Shown here one piece after another: positions 1-9,000 of a stretch of DNA of 39,237 nucleotides. The notes under the pieces are model-generated. The model saw only the letters and a list, made by a program, of their open reading frames with translations. It was not told the origin of the DNA and did not search any database. Position numbers and translations under genes: made by a program. Numbering within the stretch: the first letter of the stretch is position 1; every line of letters begins with the position of its first letter. Source of the DNA: Pseudomonadota bacterium (GTDB taxonomy: Bacteria; Pseudomonadota; Alphaproteobacteria; Rhizobiales; Hyphomicrobiaceae); assembly GCA_023412745.1 (NCBI GenBank), contig JAEZBZ010000196.1:1-39237 (forward strand). Direction: 5' to 3'.

Positions 1-3000
1 GCCTGCTCAACCGCGAATGCGAGATGGCCATCGCCGGAGGCGTGACCATCGAGCTGCCGCACGGCCGCGGTTACCTCTACCAGGACGGCGAGATCCTCTC
101 GACCGATGGGCATTGCCGCGCCTTCGACCATCGCGCGTCGGGCACGGTATTCGGCAGCGGCGTCGGCGCGGTTGTTTTGCGCCGGCTGGAAGACGCACTG
201 GCTGATGGCGATCCGATCCACGCCGTGATCAAAGCCACCACTATCAACAACGACGGCGCGGCAAAGGCCGGCTATCTCGCGCCCAGCGTCACCGGCCAGG
301 CCGAAGCCATCGTCGAAGCCCAGGCGCTCGCGGGCGTCGAGGCAAACTCCATTTCCTATGTCGAATGCCACGGCACCGGCACTTATCTAGGCGATCCGAT
401 TGAGATCGAAGCGCTGACCCAGGCGTTTCGGCAGACGACGGACCAGCGCGCCTTCTGCCGCGTTGGTTCTGTGAAATCCAATATCGGACATCTCGATACC
501 GCGGCCGGCGTGGTCAGCCTGATCAAGACCGTTCTGGCCGTTAAGCATGCCGAGATGCCGCCGACGCTCGGCTTCGAGAAGCCGAACCCGTCGATCGATT
601 TCGCCAGCAGCCCGTTCATCGTCAACGACCGGCTGACGCCGTGGCCCAAGAATGCCTTCCCGCGCCGCGCGGGCGTGAACTCGCTCGGCGTCGGCGGCAC
701 CAACGCGCACGCCATCATCGAGCAGGCACCGGACACGGCCACCCGTTCCGACGCCGGCAAAACTCAAGACAAGCCGCAACTCCTCGTGTTGACCGCAAAG
801 AGCCGCAAGGCGCTCGACGACGCCAGCGCGCGGCTTGCCAGGCACCTCGACGCGCATCCCGAGATAGCGCTGAACGACGTTGCCCACACGCTTCATGTTG
901 GCCGCCAGCATTTTGAACATCGCCGCGTCGTTGCGGTCGCCAATCACGCAGACGCCGTCGCCTGCCTGAGTTCACCCGACAATCGCCGCGCCCAGACACA
1001 TGAGCTGGTGAGCGGTTCGGACAAGACTGAAGCCATCTTCCTGTTCCCCGGCGGCGGCGCGCAGTATCCGCATATGGCGCGCGCGCTGTACCGCGATGAA
1101 CCCGCGTTCCGCCGCTCGGTCGACGAAGGCTTGGCGCACCTGCCGCCCGCCGTGGCCGCCGAGATCCGAGCCATCTGGATCGACGGCAGCGACGATGCCG
1201 TGCAAGCCGAACAAAAGTTTCTTCGGCCCGCGCTGCAACTGCCCGCTATCCTGATCGTGGAAGTCGCCATCGCGCGGCTGTGGATGAGTTGGGGCGTCAA
1301 GCCCGCCGCCATGATCGGCCATTCGATGGGCGAAAACGCCGCTGCCTGCATCGCGGGCGTGCTGAGCTTCGAGCGCGCGGTGAAGCTGGTTCATCTGCGC
1401 GGCGAACTGTTCGAGGAAATCCCGCCGGGCGGCATGCTCAGCGTCGGCTTGCCCCACGCAGATCTCGCCGCGCGGTTGCCGGACGATCTGGATATCGCCT
1501 CCGTCAACGCGCCGGAACTGTGCGTGGCATCCGGCTCGAACGACGCACTGGAACGCTTTGCCGCCAGCCTCGCCGCCGACGGAATCGATGCCAGCCGCAT
1601 CCCGATCGACATCGCCGCGCATTCGCGCATGCTGGCGCCGATCCTCGACCGCTTCACCGCATTCCTAGCCGCATCGCAATTGCAGGCGCCGAGCATACCG
1701 ATAGTCTCGAACCGCACCGGCACCTGGCTGACGGCGGCCGAAGCCCGCGATCCGGCCTACTGGACATCGCATCTGCGCTCGACCGTGCGCTTTGCCGATG
1801 GCCTTGCGGTGCTGATGGGGAACCCGTCGCGGGTCTATATCGAGGTCGGCCCGGGCCGTGTGCTGGGATCGCTGGCGAAGGCGCAGGGCCTTGCCGCCAA
1901 TCAAGTCATCAACAGCCTTCCGCATCCGGACGAAGCCACCGACGACCGGCTGCATTTCCTCACCGCGCTCGGCCGCGGGTGGGCGACGGGGCTCGACGTG
2001 CCCATCGAGAATTTGTGGGCGGACACCCATCCTCGTCGCGTATCGCTGCCAACCTACCCGTTCCAGCATAAAACCTATTTCCTGGAGCGGATGAGCAGCG
2101 CGGGTGCCGACACAAGCGACGAGTCGACGCCGATCAAGATCGCCGACATGGCTGATTGGGGTTGGCAACCGGTGTGGCGGCAGGCGTCCGCTGACGTACG
2201 GCTCGGTGCGGAAGACGATCCGACGTCCTGGCTCGTTTTCCTCGACGATGGCAGCATCGGCGCCCAACTGGCGAACGACCTGCGCGGCAAGGGCCATACC
2301 GTCTCGACCGTTTCGCTCGGCGATCGCTTCGCGGTTACCGAGAGCGGCGACTTCTTCCTGTGCCCGGAGCACGGCCGCGAGGGCTATGATGCGCTGCTGC
2401 GGCATCTTAATGAGAACGGCGGCGTGCCGGAGCGCATCGTCCACCTGTGGCTGGCGACGAACGACGAAACATTCCGCCCAGGATCCAGCTTCTTCCATCG
2501 CAACCAGGAGCGCGGCTTCTACAGCCTGTTCTTCCTCGGCCAAGCGCTGAGCGACGCCGGCATCACCAGCCCGCTGCAGATCACGGTTGTCACCAATGGC
2601 ATGCAGCGCGTCGGCGACGAGCCGCTGCCTTATCCCGACAAAGCGACGGTACTCGGTCCGGCGCAGGTTCTGCCGCGCGAGATGAGCAATGTTTCCGTTC
2701 GCGTGCTGGATATCCCGCGCGACGCCGGCGACGGTGACACCTTCATGTCGCGTCAGCGCCGGATGCTGGCCCAGCGCCTGCTGGTGGAAACGGGCGAACA
2801 ACCTGCCGCCGCTGATGTCCTCGACCGCATCCGCGATGAAATCCTGGCCGCACCGGGCAGCGAGATCGTCGCCTATCGCAACCATCGCCGCTGGGTTCGC
2901 GGCCATGCGCGGCTGCCGCTAAAACCAGCGTCTGGAGCGGCCACGACTTTCCGAAAGGGCGGCGTCTATCTGATCACCGGCGGCCTGGGTGAACTCGCGC

Positions 3001-5918
3001 TGGCGTGCGCGCGCCATCTGGCAGAAAGCTTCCAGGCCAAGATCGTGCTGGTCGGCCGGACAGCCCTGCCCGATCGCAGCGCGTGGCAGGATTATCTGGC
3101 GTCCTATGGCCAGGGCGACCGCATCGGCCGCGCTATCGCCGCCATCACCGAAATCGAAAACGCCGGCGGCAGCGTTCATCTCGCCCTTGCCGATATCACC
3201 AACTCGGAGGCGGTCGCCGCCGTCATCACTGAGGTAAAGGGCCGCTTCGGTCCGATCAACGGCGTGCTGCACGCCGCCGGTGTGGTGAAGGACGATCTCA
3301 TTCCGCTAAAATCGACGGAAGACATCGAAGAGGTCTTCGCGCCGAAGGTGCTCGGCACCATGGTGCTGGCTGAAGCGCTGGCCGCCCAGCCGCTCGACCT
3401 GATGGTGCTGTTCTCTTCCTCCAGCACAGATACGACGCCAGCGGGACAGGTGGACTACGTCGCCGCCAACGCCTTCCTCAACGCATTCGCAGAAGCAAAC
3501 GCGCAGAATTCCGCGACACGAACGGTCGCCATTCACTGGGGCGTGTGGAAAGACGTCGGGCTTGCCGCACGTGCCATCCAACGCGCCGAACGCGAGGATG
3601 CCGCGCCCACGGTCGAGACCGTCGGTACCGCGCTGTTCGATCGGCGTGTCAGCACGACAGAGTCAAAGAACTGGCTCGAAACGCGTCTCGACAGCGCCCG
3701 CCATTGGATCCTCGACGAGCATCGCCTGAAGAACGGGCAGGCCGTTTGGCCAGGCACCGGCTACATCGAATTCGCAGCGGAAGCACTGGCCGAACATCAG
3801 GTGTTCGGTCCTGTCGAGATCCAGGATCTGACGTTCCTGCGGCCGCTCCATGTGCCGGATGGCGAACAGCGCACCGTTCGTGTCGCGCTGACGCCTGAAG
3901 ATGCCGGCTATCAGCTCAGCATCGAAAGTGAATTGCCCGGCAACGGGGGGCTTATCCGTCACGCTGACGCGACGATCCGCACCCGTCTCGATCCCCAGCC
4001 ACCCCGCCTGAACATCCAGGCGCTGCTAGCCGAATGCCGCGAAGTCGCGCGCAGCAGCGGTGATCAGGCCCTGGCGTCCGCGCAGGAACCGCACCTGCAG
4101 TTCGGCCCACGCTGGAAAGTTCTGCGCTCGCTGGCACTCGGCGATGAGCAGGCCATCGCGCGGCTTGAGCTCGGCGAAGCCTACAGCCAGGATGCGCAGG
4201 AGGGCATCCTCATGCATCCAGCGCTGCTCGACATCGCCACCGGCTACGCCATGGAACTCATCCCCGGCTATACAGCCGACGCCGGACTGTGGGTGCCGAT
4301 GTCCTACGGCCGGATCCGCATGTACGGCCCACTGCCTGCCGCGATCTGGAGCCACGTGAAGCTCAGCGGCGGTAACGATCTCGGAACGGATTACGCCAGC
4401 TTCGACGTGACGATCACCGACCCGCTCGGTCGCGTTCTGGTGGCTGTCGAAAACTTCACAATCAAGCGGCTGGGCGCTGCAGCCCCCGAATTTTCGCAGA
4501 GCGAGGAAGCCGCAGCCAGCACCACGAGCGCGCGAGGCGAGGCGGAGCTGTCGCCCGCTCTCGCACAGCTGGCGGCCCAGGTCGATCAAGGTATCCTGCC
4601 GGAGGAAGGAAGCGAGGCGCTGATCCGCGCCGTCGCAACCGGCAGGCCGCAGGTCATCGTCAGCTCGATGGATCTGGAAGCGTTGAAGCGCGCCGCTGCT
4701 CGCGTGCAGGCATCCCCGCAGCAGGCTGGCGCGTCAGCGGCGTTCGACCGCCCCGATCTCGGTGTCGCATTCGCCGAACCGCAGACGGACATCGAAAAGA
4801 CACTGGCGGGTTTCTGGACCGAACTGCTCGGCATTCAGAAGATCGGCATCAACGACAGCTTCTTCGACCTCGGCGGCCATTCGCTGATCGCGGTGCGCCT
4901 GTTCCGCATGATCAAAAAGGCCTACGCGGTTGAATTCCCGATCTCGGTACTATTCCAGGCGCCCACCATCGCGCAATGCGCGGCGCTGATCGAAAAGGCC
5001 GGCGTCAAGACTTCGGCCGGCCCTGGAGACAGCGATTCCACCCCCACACCGCAAGCCATCGTGCCGGACCTCGTGCATCTTGTTCGCATGGACAACGGCA
5101 AGCATCCCGGCCGCACGCCGTTCTTCCTGTGCGCAGGCATGTTCGGCAACATCCTCAACCTGCGCCATCTGGCCATGCAGATTGGCGCCGATCGTCCCGT
5201 CTACGGCCTCCAGGCGCGCGGCATCTACGGCGGCCAAGCGCCGCACGAAACGTTCGAGGAGATGGCCCGCGCCAACATCGCTGAACTGCGCACCGTGCAG
5301 CCGCATGGACCGTATCTGCTCGGCGGCTTCTCCGGAGGCGGGCTTGTCGCCTATGAGATGGCGCAGCAGCTGCGCGCGGAAGGCGAGATGACCGCCATCG
5401 TGGTGTTGCTAGATACGCCCTATCCGGCCGACCCGGTGCTGTCGGTTGCCGACCGCGTGATGATGAAGATCCAGGATCTCCAACGCGAGGGCCCCGCCTA
5501 CATCACCAATTGGGTACGAAACCGCATCGCGTGGGAGAGACAGAAGCGGCTTGCGCGTCAGGGCATCCAGGCCAAATCGTCTGAGCAACTGCATAACGAG
5601 GAAATCGAGGCAGCCTTCCGCCGCGCACTCGGACGCTATAAGGGCAAACCCTATGCCGCGCCCGTTTTGCTCATGCGTCCGAAGCTTCAGGTGACTTATC
5701 GCATCAGCGGCAATCGCGATCTCAATCACGAACGCAGCCTGCTGCGCGTCGACAACGGTTGGACGCCGTACGCGCCGGGTCTGACCGTCACGGAAGTGCC
5801 CGGCGATCACGACAGCATGGTGCTGGAACCGGCGGTGCGCGTGATGGCGGCACGTCTTCGCGATGCGCTGCGCATGGCCGATCAGGCCCGCGCGACGTTG
5901 CCGATCGCTGCGGAATAA
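1..5918 (+). CDS. Type I polyketide synthase, (KS)-AT-KR-DH-ACP-TE, 5' partial
   Basis: The reading frame is open from the first full codon at position 3, so the gene begins left of the window and the KS active-site cysteine is not visible. Residues are counted from the Met at 24. The KS C-terminal half (1-240) shows the ECHGTGT and NIGHLD histidine motifs. AT (about 335-690) has GHSMGE and, at the specificity position, IAAHS instead of the malonyl HAFH or methylmalonyl YASH, so its extender unit is unclear. A KR structural half (about 700-970) is followed by the KR NADPH loop TGGLGE (about 985) and its Ser and Tyr-x3-Asn (about 1130-1150). DH follows (His near 1233 in HxxxxGxxxxPG, Asp near 1402 in HPALLD). 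ACP has DLGGHS with its pantetheine Ser at 1620. The type I TE has GFSGG (Ser 1770) and GDHD (His 1929). KR before DH is not the usual order. The TE implies this is the chain-releasing protein. Convergent with the NRPS gene downstream. Confidence 0.95.
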   Translation, partial: LLNRECEMAIAGGVTIELPHGRGYLYQDGEILSTDGHCRAFDHRASGTVFGSGVGAVVLRRLEDALADGDPIHAVIKATTINNDGAAKAGYLAPSVTGQAEAIVEAQALAGVEANSISYVECHGTGTYLGDPIEIEALTQAFRQTTDQRAFCRVGSVKSNIGHLDTAAGVVSLIKTVLAVKHAEMPPTLGFEKPNPSIDFASSPFIVNDRLTPWPKNAFPRRAGVNSLGVGGTNAHAIIEQAPDTATRSDAGKTQDKPQLLVLTAKSRKALDDASARLARHLDAHPEIALNDVAHTLHVGRQHFEHRRVVAVANHADAVACLSSPDNRRAQTHELVSGSDKTEAIFLFPGGGAQYPHMARALYRDEPAFRRSVDEGLAHLPPAVAAEIRAIWIDGSDDAVQAEQKFLRPALQLPAILIVEVAIARLWMSWGVKPAAMIGHSMGENAAACIAGVLSFERAVKLVHLRGELFEEIPPGGMLSVGLPHADLAARLPDDLDIASVNAPELCVASGSNDALERFAASLAADGIDASRIPIDIAAHSRMLAPILDRFTAFLAASQLQAPSIPIVSNRTGTWLTAAEARDPAYWTSHLRSTVRFADGLAVLMGNPSRVYIEVGPGRVLGSLAKAQGLAANQVINSLPHPDEATDDRLHFLTALGRGWATGLDVPIENLWADTHPRRVSLPTYPFQHKTYFLERMSSAGADTSDESTPIKIADMADWGWQPVWRQASADVRLGAEDDPTSWLVFLDDGSIGAQLANDLRGKGHTVSTVSLGDRFAVTESGDFFLCPEHGREGYDALLRHLNENGGVPERIVHLWLATNDETFRPGSSFFHRNQERGFYSLFFLGQALSDAGITSPLQITVVTNGMQRVGDEPLPYPDKATVLGPAQVLPREMSNVSVRVLDIPRDAGDGDTFMSRQRRMLAQRLLVETGEQPAAADVLDRIRDEILAAPGSEIVAYRNHRRWVRGHARLPLKPASGAATTFRKGGVYLITGGLGELALACARHLAESFQAKIVLVGRTALPDRSAWQDYLASYGQGDRIGRAIAAITEIENAGGSVHLALADITNSEAVAAVITEVKGRFGPINGVLHAAGVVKDDLIPLKSTEDIEEVFAPKVLGTMVLAEALAAQPLDLMVLFSSSSTDTTPAGQVDYVAANAFLNAFAEANAQNSATRTVAIHWGVWKDVGLAARAIQRAEREDAAPTVETVGTALFDRRVSTTESKNWLETRLDSARHWILDEHRLKNGQAVWPGTGYIEFAAEALAEHQVFGPVEIQDLTFLRPLHVPDGEQRTVRVALTPEDAGYQLSIESELPGNGGLIRHADATIRTRLDPQPPRLNIQALLAECREVARSSGDQALASAQEPHLQFGPRWKVLRSLALGDEQAIARLELGEAYSQDAQEGILMHPALLDIATGYAMELIPGYTADAGLWVPMSYGRIRMYGPLPAAIWSHVKLSGGNDLGTDYASFDVTITDPLGRVLVAVENFTIKRLGAAAPEFSQSEEAAASTTSARGEAELSPALAQLAAQVDQGILPEEGSEALIRAVATGRPQVIVSSMDLEALKRAAARVQASPQQAGASAAFDRPDLGVAFAEPQTDIEKTLAGFWTELLGIQKIGINDSFFDLGGHSLIAVRLFRMIKKAYAVEFPISVLFQAPTIAQCAALIEKAGVKTSAGPGDSDSTPTPQAIVPDLVHLVRMDNGKHPGRTPFFLCAGMFGNILNLRHLAMQIGADRPVYGLQARGIYGGQAPHETFEEMARANIAELRTVQPHGPYLLGGFSGGGLVAYEMAQQLRAEGEMTAIVVLLDTPYPADPVLSVADRVMMKIQDLQREGPAYITNWVRNRIAWERQKRLARQGIQAKSSEQLHNEEIEAAFRRALGRYKGKPYAAPVLLMRPKLQVTYRISGNRDLNHERSLLRVDNGWTPYAPGLTVTEVPGDHDSMVLEPAVRVMAARLRDALRMADQARATLPIAAE

Positions 5919-5937
5919 ACACCCTCACCTCAAGTAC

Positions 5938-5973
5938 AAAAAGCCGGAGCGCAGCGATGCGCTCCGGCTTTTT
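5938..5973. terminator. Bidirectional rho-independent terminator between PKS and NRPS genes
   Basis: A perfect 15-bp inverted repeat (5938-5952 and 5959-5973) with a 6-nt loop. The arms begin with five A and end with five T, so each strand reads a GC-rich stem followed by a T run. It lies 19 nt after the PKS stop and about 90 nt after the NRPS stop, which suits termination of both converging transcripts. Confidence 0.9.
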
Positions 5974-6063
5974 GCTTTTCACAATCATGACAGTCACCCG
6001 CCATCGCGGGCTGTCAGTCTAAAACCGGCGCGCACCGATCCAATGCACACCGGTTCTGCGTTG

Positions 6064-9000
6064 TTATCTCGGCCGCGCCGGCGCCGGACGACGTGCGAGC
6101 TGCGCCTGCCGCCGCGCCGCTGCACGCTCGGCCACTTGGCTGAGCTGCTTGCCGGCCTGGTCACGATCCTGCAGGTGCCCCGCCAATCCCGCCACAGTCG
6201 GAAAACGATAAACGTCCGTGATGGTCAGGTTCGGCGCCAGCGACTTCTTGAGGTCGCGATGGAGCTGAACCGCCAGCAGCGAATGTCCGCCGAGATAGAA
6301 GAAGTTGTCGAACGCGCCGACTCGCTCCACGCCGAGAATGCGCTTGAATGCGTCGGAAAGCTGCTTCTGCAGATCGTTGGCCGGCGCCACGAACTCCGCC
6401 ACCTGCTCTTGCGCCTTGGCCGCCTCCTCGGGCCGCGGCAGCGCCTTGCGATCAACCTTGGCGTTCGGCGTAAGCGGGAACGACTGCATGGTGACGAAGT
6501 GCGACGGCACCATGAAGTCCGGCAGCGCGCCGCGCACGTGCGTTTTCAGTTCCGCATCCGGCACCGGACCCGCCTTGTAGCGGACATAGGCCACGATACG
6601 CACGTCGTTGCTGTCTTCCGCGCGCGCCACGACGACGGCTTCCGCGACAGCCGGATGCAAGCCGATGCGCGCTTCGATCTCGCCAAGCTCGATGCGATAG
6701 CCGCGTACCTTGACCTGGAAATCGGCGCGCCCCAGGAAGTTCAGCGCGCCATCCTCAGCGTAGCGCACCAGATCGCCGGTCCGGTACATGCGCCCACCCG
6801 GAACGAACGGATCGGCCAGGAAACGCTCGCGCGTGAGATCCTCGCGGCCGAGATAGCCGCGCGTCACGCCGTCGCCGGCGATGTACAGCTCGCCCGCCAC
6901 GCCGGCTGGAACCAGTTGCTGCGCGTCATCCAGAACGTAAAGTTGGGTATTGGCGATCGGCGTGCCGAGCGGCACCGCGCCATCGCCGAGAACCGCCGGA
7001 CCGGTCGATGACCAGATCGTCGTCTCGGTCGGCCCGTACATGTTCTCGATTGTTGCCGACGTCGCCGCGTTGAGCTCCTTCACCAGCGCCGGCTGCAACG
7101 CCTCTCCGCCGATGAACAGATGCTTGACGGCGCCAAGCGCGCGCAGGTCGTCGTCGTTCATCAGCATCATCGCCGCCATCGACGGCGTACACTGAAGATG
7201 CGTCACACCATGGTTGGCGATCAATGCGGCGAGCCCGCCGTGTTCGGCTTCCGGCGCGAGCGACCGGGCCGCCGCCACGACATCCGCCAGCGGCTCCAGC
7301 GCCTGCAGCGCGACCTCGGTCGGAACGCCGAAATCAACCAGGCAGGCGATCTCATCGACACCGATGGCCTTGAGCTGGCGCACGCGGGCCAGTGCATCGT
7401 CCACCGTGCCAAACAGTCCGCTATCGTCGAAATAGCGCAGGAACGCGAACTCGATAATGGCGTCGAGTTCGTCGGCATCCAGCGTGCGCAGATCGATGTC
7501 CATCGCCTTGTTGGCGCCGGCCGGTTTCTTGAACGCCGGGAACGCCCAGGCATATTCCTTGATCAGCGCGGTGGCGCTGCGCAGATACGCCTTCATCGGT
7601 TCGCGCGCCAGCTCGCGCACCTGCTCGCGATCCTCGCCGATCAGCGTGTGCAGCATCAGCGTGACGGTGTAGTTATCCGGATTGCGGCCGCACTCCGCCA
7701 GCGTCTGGCGATAGATGCGGATCTTCCCCGCCACCTCCTCGATCGACTGGCCGAGCAGATGGGTCAGCACATTGCAGCCCATGCGCGCGGCCTCGCGATA
7801 CGAGTCCGGATTGCCGGCCGTTGTCAGCCACACCGGCAGCTCCTTGCTGACCGGACGCGGCTGCGTCACGACGTTGACCTGCTTGCCACCCGGCGCTTGA
7901 AACATAACGGCATCGCCGCGCCACAGCTTGCGCACAACATCGATGTCGCGAAGCATCGCCGTCTTGTTGTTAGGCGGCGCATTCTCCGGACGCAGCAGGA
8001 AGTCGTCGGGCATCCAGCCGGACGCGAACGCGACGCCTGCACGGCCGTTCGAGATATTGTCGATGACCGCCCATTCCTCAGCGACGCGCGCAGGATGATG
8101 CAGCGGCAGCACGCAGCTTCCGCCTCGGATATCGAGATTGCGCGTCACGGCGGCAACCGCTGCACCCGTCACCGACGGATTGGGATACGGGCCGCCAAAC
8201 GCGTGGAAATGGCGCTCCGGCGTCCATACCGCACAGAAGCCGCGGCCATCGGCATATCGCGCGCCGTCGAGCAGAAGCTGATATTTGCGCGGGCCGGCGC
8301 CGTCGTCGTTGCCCCAGAAATAGAGGCTGAAATCCATCGCGGACTTGTCTCCCGCGACCCGTTGCTTCGGCGCGGCGGCGGCTACTGCCTTGCGCTGGTC
8401 CGCATGCACGACGACCGCGAAGCCGCGTGCCAGTGTCCAGAACAGCTCCAGCACGGAAATGTCGAAAGACAGGCTGGTCACCGCCAGCCACACCGGCTGT
8501 TCGGTCCCAGACCGCGGAATGCGCTCATCCATGCCGACGAAGAAGTTCACGACATTGCGATGCTCGATCATCACGCCCTTGGGGCGTCCAGTCGAACCCG
8601 ACGTGTAAATAACGTAGGCAAGGTTTTCCGCACCTGCCTTGGGCAGCGCGACGCCGGTAGATGCGCCGGAGGCGGCTTCATCGACGGTCAGCGTGCGGAT
8701 ACCAGCATCCGCGAGCGGCGCGGCACCGGCATCGGTGAACACGATCTTGAGGCCACTGTCCTCGATCATCAGCGCGACGCGATCGCTTGGATAGGTCGGG
8801 TCGAGCGGCACGTAGGCGCCGCCGGCCTTCCAGATGCCGAGCGCGCCGACCACCAGATCGCAGGACCGGCTGACGTTGAGACCGACAAGCGAATCCGGCC
8901 CGACGCCAAGACCCGCCAGCGTTTCAGCGACACGCGTCGCGCGCGCATCGAGTTCAGCATAAGTCAGGGTGTCACCGCCGCAATGCAGCGCCGGCGCATC

